From positions 62,001 to 126,000 of the forward strand of contig NZ_CAHLAR010000006.1 of assembly GCF_903652925.1 (NCBI RefSeq): a DNA stretch of 64,000 nucleotides, written 5' to 3'. A program made the translations under genes and the position numbers. Positions within the stretch are counted from its first letter, which is position 1. Every line of letters begins with the position of its first letter. Source of the DNA: Achromobacter anxifer (GTDB lineage: Bacteria; Pseudomonadota; Gammaproteobacteria; Burkholderiales; Burkholderiaceae_B). The notes under the pieces were generated by a model. It saw only the letters and a program-made list of their open reading frames with translations, was not told where the DNA came from and ran no database searches. Shown one piece after another: positions 10,449 to 18,435 of the stretch.

Positions 10449-11429
10449 TCATTCCGGACGGATGTCCGTGCCTTCGATCAGGACGCGGTACTTCTCGCGT
10501 TCTTGCTGCAGATGCTGCCCCAGCGCTTGCGGCGTGCCGCCCACGGGCTGCGCCGCAAGCGCCTCCAGCCGTTCGCGCGTGGCGGGCGATTGCAGCACGC
10601 GCTGGGCCGCGGCGTTGAGCTTGTCGATGACCGGCTGCGGCGTGCCGGCGGGCGCCATCAGCACGAACCACGAAGTCAGCTCGAAGCCCGGCACCGACTG
10701 CGCAATGGCCGCCACGCCCGGCGCCGCCGGAACCGGCTGGGCCGAGGTCACGCCCAGGGCCACCAGCCGCCCCGCCTTGATCAGCGGCAAGGCGGTGGGC
10801 AGGTTGTCGGCCGACAGATCGATCTGGCCGCCCAGCAGGTCATTGTTGGCTTGGCTGGCGCCCTTGTACGGCACGTGGCGGATGTCCACCTTGGCCATGC
10901 GCTTGATCATTTCCAGCGCCAGATGGCCCGAGCTGCCCACGCCAGGCGAGCCCCAGTTCAAACGCCCCGGTTCCGCGCGTGCGGTGCGCAGCAGATCATC
11001 CATGTTCTTCAGGCCGGAACCGGGATGCGTCAGCACCACGTTGGGCACCTGCGCCACATAGGCGACCGGCGCGAAGTCCTTGACCGGGTCGTAGCCGATC
11101 TTCTTGTAGACATAGGCGTTGATGATCTGGGTGCCCGGCGTGCCCAGCAGCAGGGTGTAGCCGTCCGGCTGCGCATGCGCCACCTCGGACGCGCCCAGGC
11201 TGCCGCCCGCGCCAGCCTTGTTGACCACCACCACGGATTGGCCAAGCTCGGCGCCCAGGCCTTCGGCCATCAGGCGGCCCAGCAGGTCGGTGGTGCCTCC
11301 GGCGGCGAACGGCACCACCAGCCGCACCGGCTGCTCCGGCCAGGCAGCGCTGGCCGGCCCGGCCGCGCCCAACGCGGCAGCCGCCGCAATCCCGAAGGTC
11401 CAACGACGCAACTGATGGGAAAACTTCAT
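10449..11429 (-). CDS. Tripartite tricarboxylate transporter substrate-binding protein (Bug family)
   Basis: A 326-residue periplasmic protein with a signal peptide (FGIAAAAALGAAGPASA) and the Bug signature AAWPEQPVRLVVPFAAGGTTDLLG, plus YTLLLGTPGTQIINAYVYKK and VDIRHVPYKGASQANNDLLG. Bug proteins capture carboxylates, nicotinate or amino-acid-like compounds. No membrane subunits (TctA/TctB) are nearby, which is common for these expanded families. The gene is divergent from the aminotransferase-RpiR pair and its stop lies 14 bases before the preferred MlrC start, so a two-gene operon with MlrC is likely. Confidence 0.9.
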   Translation of the reverse strand: MKFSHQLRRWTFGIAAAAALGAAGPASAAWPEQPVRLVVPFAAGGTTDLLGRLMAEGLGAELGQSVVVVNKAGAGGSLGASEVAHAQPDGYTLLLGTPGTQIINAYVYKKIGYDPVKDFAPVAYVAQVPNVVLTHPGSGLKNMDDLLRTARAEPGRLNWGSPGVGSSGHLALEMIKRMAKVDIRHVPYKGASQANNDLLGGQIDLSADNLPTALPLIKAGRLVALGVTSAQPVPAAPGVAAIAQSVPGFELTSWFVLMAPAGTPQPVIDKLNAAAQRVLQSPATRERLEALAAQPVGGTPQALGQHLQQEREKYRVLIEGTDIRPE

Positions 11430-11478
11430 GACGCCCCCTTGAGCGAATGATGACGATGCAACGGCCTTTGCGGCAATA

Positions 11479-11492
11479 AAACCGTTTGGTTT
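11479..11492. promoter_or_regulatory. Inverted repeat in divergent promoter region
   Basis: AAACC and GGTTT arms separated by GTTT lie in an AT-rich stretch between the Bug gene and the class III aminotransferase gene. It is the only marked dyad in the 119-base divergent region and is the best candidate for binding of the nearby RpiR regulator. This is inference from position and symmetry only. Confidence 0.35.
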
Positions 11493-11548
11493 ATTTTTAC
11501 AATAAATATACCATGTGTTTTATTTCATAAACCACGCCGCACAACGCC

Positions 11549-12880
11549 ATGAGCCGCATCATTCACCGCAACTCCAGTCCCCTGCCCGTCGCCGTCAAGA
11601 GCGCAGGCGGTTTCATCGTCGACCAGGAGGGCCGGCGCTACTTCGACGCCTCGGGCGGCGCCGCGGTCTCGTGCCTGGGACACGCCCATCCCGAGGTGCG
11701 CGCGGCCGCCGTCGCGCAGCTGGAGGCGCTGGAATATGCCCACACCAGCTTCTTCACCACGCCGGCCGCCGAAGAGCTGGCCGAACTGCTGGCCGCCAAC
11801 AGCCCCGAGGGCCTGGGCAACGCCTACTTCGTATCGGGAGGATCGGAGGCGGTCGAGACCGCCTTGAAGATGGCGCGCCAATATCACGTGGAACGCGGCG
11901 AGCCCGGGCGCTACCGCTACATCGCGCGGCGCCAGAGCTATCACGGCAACACGCTGGCGGCGCTGTCCGTGGGCGGCAACGCGGGCCGGCGCGCGCTGTA
12001 CCAGCCGGTGCTGATCGAAAGCCACCACGTCTCGCCCTGCTTTGCCCTGCACTACCGCGAGGCCGGCGAAAGCGACGAGCAATACGGCGACCGCCTGGCG
12101 GCGGAGCTGGACGCCGAGATCCTGCGGCTGGGCCCGGATACGGTGTCGGCCTTCATCGCCGAAACCGTGGTCGGCGCCACCGCGGGCACGGTGGCGCCCG
12201 TGCCGGGCTACTTCCGCAAGATCCGCCAGGTATGCGACCGCCATGGCGTGCTGCTGATCCTGGACGAGGTCATGTGCGGACTGGGCCGCACCGGCAGCTA
12301 TCACGCGTTCGAGCAGGAAGGCGTGGTGCCGGACCTGCTGACGCTGGCCAAGGGCCTGGGCGGCGGTTACGTGCCCATCGGCGCCGTGCTGGCGCATGAC
12401 CGCGTCATCGGCGCCATCAACGCGGGCTCGGGCGCGTTCCAGCACGGCTATACCTACGTCGGCCATCCGGTGGCTTGCGCGGCGGCGCTGGCGGTGCAGC
12501 GCATCGTGTTGCGCGACAGGCTGGTGGAACGCGTGGCCGACATGGGCGCTCAGTTCGGCGTCATGCTGGCGGCGCGCCTGGACCAGCATCCGCACGTGGC
12601 CGACATCCGCGGCCGAGGCATGTTCTGGAGCGTCGAGCTGGCCGAGGACCCCGGCAGCCTGCGTCCCTATGCGCCGGAGCGCCGCCTGCATGCCCGCATC
12701 AAGACACGGGCGCGCGACCTGGGCCTGCTGTGCTATCCCGGCGGCGGCACCATCGACGGCAAACACGGCGACCACGTGCTACTGGCGCCGCCCTACCTCA
12801 GCAGCGCCGACGAACTGGCATTCGCGGCAGATGCGCTGGCGCGCGCCATCGACCTGGCGATCGCGGACGATGCGCCATAA
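11549..12880 (+). CDS. Class III PLP-dependent aminotransferase
   Basis: A 443-residue aminotransferase of fold type I, class III. Typical marks are DASGGAAVSCLGHAHPEV at the start, YFVSGGSEAVETALKMARQY near residue 92, ILDEVMCGLGRTG near residue 238 and the PLP lysine in LLTLAKGLGGGYVPIGAV near residue 270. Such enzymes move an amino group between an omega-amine or amino acid and a keto acid. It begins the plus-strand arm opposite the Bug-MlrC arm and is followed 26 bases later by an RpiR regulator gene. The arrangement suggests use of an amine or peptide-derived compound; the substrate is unknown. Confidence 0.88.
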   Translation: MSRIIHRNSSPLPVAVKSAGGFIVDQEGRRYFDASGGAAVSCLGHAHPEVRAAAVAQLEALEYAHTSFFTTPAAEELAELLAANSPEGLGNAYFVSGGSEAVETALKMARQYHVERGEPGRYRYIARRQSYHGNTLAALSVGGNAGRRALYQPVLIESHHVSPCFALHYREAGESDEQYGDRLAAELDAEILRLGPDTVSAFIAETVVGATAGTVAPVPGYFRKIRQVCDRHGVLLILDEVMCGLGRTGSYHAFEQEGVVPDLLTLAKGLGGGYVPIGAVLAHDRVIGAINAGSGAFQHGYTYVGHPVACAAALAVQRIVLRDRLVERVADMGAQFGVMLAARLDQHPHVADIRGRGMFWSVELAEDPGSLRPYAPERRLHARIKTRARDLGLLCYPGGGTIDGKHGDHVLLAPPYLSSADELAFAADALARAIDLAIADDAP

Positions 12881-12906
12881 TACGCGGCACCTTACCCGGA
12901 GCGCAG

Positions 12907-13779
12907 ATGGATAAAGCCGCCATCGACAAACTGATCGAAGCCCAGTTTTCCGCCCTGCCGCCCAAGCTGCGGCAAGCGGCCCGCTATGCGATCGATCATC
13001 CCAAGGACATCGCCCTGGAATCGATGCGCGCCGCCGCCGGCCATGCCGGCGTGCAGGCTGGCGTCATGCTGCGCCTGGCGCGGCAACTGGGGTTCGAGAC
13101 CTATGAAGCGTTCCGCGAACCCTACCGCGACTGGCTGGCCGAGGGCGGCTCCAGCTTCTCGGGCCGCGCCACCGCCTTGCGCAAGCGTCCGCAACAGGAT
13201 GCGGACGCCGGGCTGGTGGCCGACATCCTGGACGCCGAAGTGCGCAACCTGGGCAGCAGCCTGGGACCCGCCGCCGTGCCCGCGCTGAAGGCAGCGCACG
13301 GCGTGCTGGCCGGCGCGCGCCGCATCTACGTCATCGGCCTGCGCAGCCTGTATCCGGCGGCCTATCACTTCAGCTATGCCTGCGGCATGTTCCTGGACAA
13401 GGTCACGCTGCTCTCGGGAGTCGGCGGCACGCTGGCCGACGAGTTGCGCCGCATCGGGCCGCGCGACGCCCTGGTCGCCTTCAGCCAGGCGCCCTATGCG
13501 CAGGCCGCGGTCACCGCGGTCGAATTCGCCCGCGAGCGCGGCGCGGGCGTGGTGGCGGTCACCGACAGCGCGGTTTCGCCCATTGCCCCGGGCGCCAAGG
13601 CGCTGCTGCTGGTGGCCAACGACACGCCCTCGCTGTTCCCTTCGGTGGTGCCCGCCCTGTCCATCGCGCAGACGCTGGCCGCCATGCTGGTGGCGCACAG
13701 CGGCAAGGAAAGCCTGCGCGAAATCGCCAATAGCGAAGCGCAACTGCAGCGCTTCGGCGTGTACGCGGAAAAACGCTGA
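12907..13779 (+). CDS. MurR/RpiR family transcriptional regulator
   Basis: A 290-residue regulator. Residues 1-80 form the RpiR helix-turn-helix domain (LPPKLRQAARYAIDHPKDIA, then AGVQAGVMLRLARQLGF), and residues 125-265 form a SIS sugar-isomerase-like domain (RIYVIGLRSLYPAAY, FSQAPYAQAAVTAVEFA). SIS domains in this family sense phosphosugars or related metabolites. ATG 12907 has a GGAG site nine bases upstream. It follows the aminotransferase and probably controls both divergent arms of this catabolic unit. Its stop lies inside a short perfect dyad shared with the convergent gene. Confidence 0.88.
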   Translation: MDKAAIDKLIEAQFSALPPKLRQAARYAIDHPKDIALESMRAAAGHAGVQAGVMLRLARQLGFETYEAFREPYRDWLAEGGSSFSGRATALRKRPQQDADAGLVADILDAEVRNLGSSLGPAAVPALKAAHGVLAGARRIYVIGLRSLYPAAYHFSYACGMFLDKVTLLSGVGGTLADELRRIGPRDALVAFSQAPYAQAAVTAVEFARERGAGVVAVTDSAVSPIAPGAKALLLVANDTPSLFPSVVPALSIAQTLAAMLVAHSGKESLREIANSEAQLQRFGVYAEKR

Positions 13780-13792
13780 GGCGCCGCCTCAG
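13776..13792. terminator. Short dyad spanning two convergent stop codons
   Basis: CTGAGGC and GCCTCAG arms with a three-base loop cover both the RpiR stop and the stop of the convergent 13789-14688 gene. The 9-base gap between the genes leaves little room for other signals, so this may act as a compact bidirectional terminator. No T-run follows, so intrinsic termination would be weak. Confidence 0.3.
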
Positions 13793-14688
13793 GCGATCGG
13801 CGCGGGCCCTTCCCCGCCCTGCTGCTGCGCCGCCTTCATTTCCATCAGCAGGCTATGCAGCATTTCGGTGGAAAGCCCGTGCAGCACCAGCCGGTAGCCC
13901 GCGCGCAAGGTCGACATCGGCACCAGCGGATGATTGTTGTTGACCAGGATCAGGTGCTGCGGCGCGCCCAGCAGCTTGGCCGCGTAGATGCCGATGGTCT
14001 CGTCCAGCTGCAGCGAATTCGCCGCGCGCCAGAAGTCGTTGTCGGTCAGCATCAGCTGATACAGCGGCGTGAACAGCTCGATGGCGCTCTGCAGATCCAG
14101 GAAGTTCAGCTTGCCCTGCGGCATGTCTTCGAGCAATAGCTCGGGATCGTGGATCATCGAAAAATCGACCTGCTGCGGCGCATGCATTTCCAGACCGGCG
14201 TCGCGCAGCGCCTGGTTCAGGCGGATGACGAAGTTGAACAGGTTCAGGTCATGTTTGACGAACAGTTCGTCCTTCAAGTCGTCGATATTGCGCGGCTCCA
14301 GCGGCGTGGTCGTGACGCGCACCGGCGAGTTGGCGGCGATGAACGACAGGATCTGCGCGCCCAGGTGGAAATGGCGCAGGATCAGCCAGTTGGCCTCGGG
14401 CGAAACGAAGCGCTTCAGGCCCCACGCCAGGATGCGGTGCAGCAGCTTCGAATGCGACCAGCGGCGCGGCAGGAAGGTCTTGATGATCTGGATCAAGATG
14501 ATGAAGGCGCGCGCCAGCGGCCGCAGGAACGGCAGCAGGTATTGGCGCGAGGCGCAGCTGGAATCGGTCAGCCAGGCCTTCTTCACCTTGTCGGGCAAGG
14601 GCGTGCTGCGGTCCAGGTAGAGCGCCAGCCAGGGACTGGGATCGGCGGGATCGTGCGGCTTGGCGAGGAATTCCGGCTCTTTGCTCAT
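13789..14688 (-). CDS. Unrecognised protein of the ketosynthase-desaturase operon
   Basis: A 299-residue protein that I cannot place in a named family. It has one hydrophobic or amphipathic stretch near residues 55-78 (LRPLARAFIILIQIIKTFLP), a run FHLGAQILSFIAANSP near residue 107, and an otherwise soluble helical character; there are no obvious catalytic motifs and only one Cys. Its ATG overlaps the stop of the ketosynthase-diiron fusion gene (ATGA), so the two products are made together and probably work in the same pathway. It could be a membrane-associated partner or a helical binding protein. Confidence 0.75.
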   Translation of the reverse strand: MSKEPEFLAKPHDPADPSPWLALYLDRSTPLPDKVKKAWLTDSSCASRQYLLPFLRPLARAFIILIQIIKTFLPRRWSHSKLLHRILAWGLKRFVSPEANWLILRHFHLGAQILSFIAANSPVRVTTTPLEPRNIDDLKDELFVKHDLNLFNFVIRLNQALRDAGLEMHAPQQVDFSMIHDPELLLEDMPQGKLNFLDLQSAIELFTPLYQLMLTDNDFWRAANSLQLDETIGIYAAKLLGAPQHLILVNNNHPLVPMSTLRAGYRLVLHGLSTEMLHSLLMEMKAAQQQGGEGPAPIA

Positions 14689-16610
14689 TGCGCGTCGCCT
14701 TCCATCACGTGGTGGAACTGCATCAGGTACAGCGCCGCCGTGCGGCGCGCCGTGTCGACGATGCGTTGCTCGGCGCGGCCGTCCTCGTCACAATCCAGCG
14801 CCAGCTCCACCGCCGTCAGCCAGCGCGCCAGGTGATGCTCGTCGTTGTGGCCGTGGTATTCCAGGAAGCGGAAGGCATCCGGCGGCAGCTTCAGGCTGGC
14901 CTTCAGCAGCGGCAGCAGCGCCGGCACGATGCGCTGGCCCGTGCCTTCGATGATGTAGATGGCGCCCAGCAGGCCGATGGGGTCGCGCGTGGCGGCCAGG
15001 CCGTGCAGATAAGCGTTGAGCGCCTCGCCGCCGGGATTGCGCCGCAGCGCGTCGATGTCGGCGACCGTGCCGCCCGCGGTGCGATAGTCCTGGAACAGGA
15101 TCTGGAAGTCGTTCTGCTCCTCGCCCGCATGCGTGTCGATCAAGGCCGCCAGCGGCGCATATTGCTCGGTCAGCGAGGCCGCGCCCTCGCGCATCCACTT
15201 GCTGCCTTCGCGCACCTGCGGAATCCAGTTCTCCATCCAGTTCAGATAGTCGGCCGTCTGGAACTGCCGGTTGCGCAGGCGCCGCACCACCGGCGTGCGC
15301 CACACGCGCGAGCGGTAGTCGTGCCAGATCGCGGCCAGTTCGGTCAGCAATTGGCCCAGGCCCTGCGGCGCCGTGTCCGGATCGTGCGGCGGCGCGATCG
15401 CGGCAGCGTCGTCGCTATTGGCATCCTCGCGCGGCGCGGCGGCGGCGGGCGCGCCCGCGGCCACCTGCGGCGCATGCACGGCTTCGGCCTCCAGCAGCAT
15501 GTAGGCGGCCATGAAGCGGCCCGATTCCGGGATGTAGCAGAAGATCTGCTCGCCCGGTTTCACTTCGCGCGTTTCCAGGAATTCGGCCAGCATGATCAGG
15601 ATGGATGCCGCGCCGGTGTTGCCGCGCCACGCCAGGTTGCTGAACCAGCGCTCGCGCGGGATCACCAGGCCGGCCTTCTCCATCAGGTCTTCCACCACCG
15701 GGATGAACTTCTCGGACGAGTAGTGGCACAGGAAGTGGTCCACCTGGTCCGGATCGACCCAGCCGTCGCGCACCAGCTTGGCGTATTCATGGATGCCGAT
15801 GTCGAACAGGTGCGGCAGCAGGCGGATGTCCTGGCGCAGCGACAGCGCGCCGTCGGCCTCGGCCTCGTTCCAGGACGGATAGTCCAGATGGCCGCGGGCG
15901 CGGTCGGCCGACAGGCCCAGCTGCATGCATACCGGATAGTCGCCCGAGAACGAGCGCTGGTGTACCCACTTCAGGCGCAGGCGCACGCCTTGCGAGGCGC
16001 CCGGCAGCGGCCGGCCGGTGTTGCCCAGCAGCACCGCCCCCGCGCCGTCCGACAGCATCCAGCGCAGGAAATGCGCGTCGAAGTCGGCGTCGTAGCCGCG
16101 CGCCGCGAAACGCGAGCGCTTGAACAGCCGCGACGGCAGCTCGCTGGCCACCGCCAGGGCGCTGGCGTGTCCGCCCAGCTCCACGCCCTGCGCGGCCGCC
16201 TGGATCGCCGACACGCCGGCCGCGCAGATGCCGTGCACCGACACGGTCTCCATCGGTTGCGCGGCCAGTTCGCCCTGGATCATGTTGGAAAAGCCCGGCA
16301 TCAGCGCGTCCCCGCCCGAGGAGCCGCTGGCCAGCAGCGATACGGCCGACAAGTCGCTGTCGTGGCGCCCCAGGCAATCGCGGATGGCGTTGGCGGCGAG
16401 CTGCGCGTTGGAGTACACCGTGGCGCCTTCCGGATCGATCGCGTAGTAGCGCTGCTTGATGCCGTTCTCGGCCAGGATGCGGCTCTTGATGCGGCTGGAC
16501 ATGCGGTTCAGCGGCGCGATGTAGCTGTCCATGGCATCGTTGGACACGGGTTCGCCGGGCATGAAATAGCCGGCGCTTTCCAGATAGACACGATGAAACG
16601 CGATGGGCAT
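14685..16610 (-). CDS. Ketosynthase III fused to haem-oxygenase-like diiron domain
   Basis: A 641-residue two-domain protein. Residues 1-375 are a FabH-type beta-ketoacyl synthase III with Cys129 (VHGICAAG), His296 (HFLCHYSS) and Asn331 (WRGNTGAAS), the expected triad. An Ala/Pro/Asp linker (380-415) leads to residues 415-641, a helical domain like the iron-containing redox enzymes of haem-oxygenase-like fold (UndA, SznF, HamC relatives). Likely metal ligands are H494xxE497, Glu555 and H588xxE591H592. KSIII enzymes join or transfer acyl groups; the second domain could oxidise, desaturate or decarboxylate the acyl product. It sits between desaturase-type genes and an unrecognised gene, coupled by overlap to the latter. 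RBS GAGG precedes ATG 16610. Confidence 0.85.
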   Translation of the reverse strand: MPIAFHRVYLESAGYFMPGEPVSNDAMDSYIAPLNRMSSRIKSRILAENGIKQRYYAIDPEGATVYSNAQLAANAIRDCLGRHDSDLSAVSLLASGSSGGDALMPGFSNMIQGELAAQPMETVSVHGICAAGVSAIQAAAQGVELGGHASALAVASELPSRLFKRSRFAARGYDADFDAHFLRWMLSDGAGAVLLGNTGRPLPGASQGVRLRLKWVHQRSFSGDYPVCMQLGLSADRARGHLDYPSWNEAEADGALSLRQDIRLLPHLFDIGIHEYAKLVRDGWVDPDQVDHFLCHYSSEKFIPVVEDLMEKAGLVIPRERWFSNLAWRGNTGAASILIMLAEFLETREVKPGEQIFCYIPESGRFMAAYMLLEAEAVHAPQVAAGAPAAAAPREDANSDDAAAIAPPHDPDTAPQGLGQLLTELAAIWHDYRSRVWRTPVVRRLRNRQFQTADYLNWMENWIPQVREGSKWMREGAASLTEQYAPLAALIDTHAGEEQNDFQILFQDYRTAGGTVADIDALRRNPGGEALNAYLHGLAATRDPIGLLGAIYIIEGTGQRIVPALLPLLKASLKLPPDAFRFLEYHGHNDEHHLARWLTAVELALDCDEDGRAEQRIVDTARRTAALYLMQFHHVMEGDAQ

Positions 16611-16643
16611 GAGAGGCCTCTGGTGGATATATGGATTGCGGCG

Positions 16644-17576
16644 CTAGCGGATGTGCTCGGGCGCCATGCATGAGCGGCTGCGAAAGCGCGGCATGACGGC
16701 GCCCAGCACGAACACGCGGAACATATAGGGCGTGAGGCCGGGTTCGTTCAGGGCCGGATTCACGCGGTTGCGGTATTGCTCGCGGTGCAGGCTCGTCAGT
16801 TCGGACCAGTGCGCCCGCGGATGCTCGTGGTGCGCGGTGTGCAGCCCGATGTTGAAGAGCAGCGGATTGACCAGCCCTTCGAAATTGCGCGCGTAGTTCA
16901 AGCCCGCTACGGACCGGGGACCGCCATCGGCATGCGCATGCTGCAGGTAGTTGGTGGCCAGCAGCCAATGCAGCCCGTGCAGCTGCGGCACGATCACGAA
17001 CACCAGCGCCTTCATCGGATTCACGGCCAGCAGCCCGCCCCACAGGCCCAGCCAGGCGCCGTACTGCGCCATGCAATAGCGCCAGGCGCCCGGCCAGTGC
17101 CGGCGCAGGCGGCCAAGCCAGGCGAAGAACAGCGGATACAGCACCCAGCCGGCCTGGAAGGGATGGATCAGGTAGCCCCACAGATGATTGGTGTCGCCGC
17201 CGAAGCGGTAGGTGCGCGCCACGTCGCGCACGCCGTGCTTGTAGCGGTGGTGGTTGGCCACGTGCGCCGGATAGAACACGAAGGTCGGATGCCCCTGCAT
17301 CAGCGTGATCCAGAAGTCCGTGGCGCGATTGGTCCAGCGCCCCCGCCACATGCGGATGTGCGTATGGTTGTGGTGGATGACGCCCACGCCCAGGGTCAGG
17401 AACAGCATCAGGCCGTACAGCGGCCACCAGAACCCGTGCACCCACTGCCAGGCCGCCAGCGCGGGCAGCGCGGCCAGGTAGGCGAGGCTTTGCCAGTCGC
17501 GCCGGTTGCGCAGCGACGGCAGGCGGCGGCGCCGCTTAAGCGCGTCCGCCAAGCGATTCTCGTTGCCGGTAGGCAT
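16644..17576 (-). CDS. Membrane fatty acid desaturase
   Basis: A 310-residue membrane protein with the three histidine boxes of the desaturase superfamily: HHNHTH at residues 68-73, HVANHHRYKH at 105-114 and HTAHHEHP near 252. The boxes hold a diiron centre that inserts a double bond or hydroxyl into an acyl chain at the membrane. Four to five hydrophobic segments are visible. Its 5' end overlaps the upstream hydroxylase gene by 41 bases and it lies 33 bases before the ketosynthase fusion gene, so it belongs to the same operon. The ribosome-binding site at 17576 is weak; coupling may drive translation. Confidence 0.85.
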   Translation of the reverse strand: MPTGNENRLADALKRRRRLPSLRNRRDWQSLAYLAALPALAAWQWVHGFWWPLYGLMLFLTLGVGVIHHNHTHIRMWRGRWTNRATDFWITLMQGHPTFVFYPAHVANHHRYKHGVRDVARTYRFGGDTNHLWGYLIHPFQAGWVLYPLFFAWLGRLRRHWPGAWRYCMAQYGAWLGLWGGLLAVNPMKALVFVIVPQLHGLHWLLATNYLQHAHADGGPRSVAGLNYARNFEGLVNPLLFNIGLHTAHHEHPRAHWSELTSLHREQYRNRVNPALNEPGLTPYMFRVFVLGAVMPRFRSRSCMAPEHIR

Positions 17577-18312
17577 TCAGCTGGGACTGCGCCGCCTCGG
17601 CCTTGAGCCGGGTGCGGAACAGGCGGTCCATGAAGGTGAACTGGAAGCCGTAGTTGCCGTTGTAGCAGGCATGGTGCAGATGATGCCGGCGGCTGGCGGC
17701 GAACCAGTGCGCATAGGACACGTTGGGAAAGAAGTCGTAGTTGGCGTGCCCGATGCAATTGAAGAACAGGCTGAACAGCGGCACCGACGCCAGCGCCCAG
17801 AAGCTGAAATCGTGCAGCACCATGGGCAGCATGATCACATTGCCCAGCATCAGCGCTTCGATGGGATGGAAGCTGTAGGTCGAGAACGGCGTGGTCACGA
17901 CCGAGCGGTGATGCGGCAGGTGGAAGCGGCGCAGCAGCTTGGTGTGCAACAGGCGGTGGTTGATCCAGAAGTGCACGTCGTTCCAGGCCACCAGCACCAG
18001 GATTTCGACAGTGATCTTCTGCCAGCTGGCATCCGGATCCAGGTGGGCCCAGCCCAGCTGCAGCAGGCCCCAGGGGAAGATCATGCCGGTGCCGAACAGC
18101 AGAATGGACAGGCCGGACTGGGCGAATTCGCGCCGCAGCTGGCCCGGCGCCAGCGGGCGCGGATCCAGCGGGCGTCCGATGCCCAGCGCGGGCAGGATGT
18201 AATGCGTCAGCAGCCAGGTGCCCGCGCCGAAGACCAGATAGATGCCACCGAAGAACAGCAGGCCCGCCAGCATCACCTGCCAGGCGGACAAGGCTACAAA
18301 AGCTTGGGCCAT
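17536..18312 (-). CDS. Sterol desaturase / fatty acid hydroxylase superfamily protein
   Basis: A 258-residue membrane protein with histidine boxes of the fatty acid hydroxylase superfamily: HRLLH at 119-123, HLPHH at 131-135 and HHLHH at 210-214, followed by the usual NGNYGFQFTFMDRLFRT region. Such enzymes hydroxylate or desaturate lipids with a diiron site at the inner membrane. It is the first gene of the four-gene minus-strand unit and overlaps the desaturase gene by 41 bases. The likely promoter lies in the 123-base gap before the DapA-like gene's end. The lipid substrate is unknown. Confidence 0.87.
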   Translation of the reverse strand: MAQAFVALSAWQVMLAGLLFFGGIYLVFGAGTWLLTHYILPALGIGRPLDPRPLAPGQLRREFAQSGLSILLFGTGMIFPWGLLQLGWAHLDPDASWQKITVEILVLVAWNDVHFWINHRLLHTKLLRRFHLPHHRSVVTTPFSTYSFHPIEALMLGNVIMLPMVLHDFSFWALASVPLFSLFFNCIGHANYDFFPNVSYAHWFAASRRHHLHHACYNGNYGFQFTFMDRLFRTRLKAEAAQSQLNAYRQRESLGGRA

Positions 18313-18435
18313 GAACGTTCTGTTTCACCCTGAGAATGGGCGCATGATAAGCAATCCGTCAGCTTCCCGGTAGGACATTTATTACTAAATGAATCCGAAG
18401 ACCACAAAGCTGGCGGACTGCTCACCAAGTTCGGC

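Noticed and set aside
14688-16673. Plus-strand open frame of 661 codons
   Set aside because: Antisense of the ketosynthase fusion, Arg-rich shadow text without domains.
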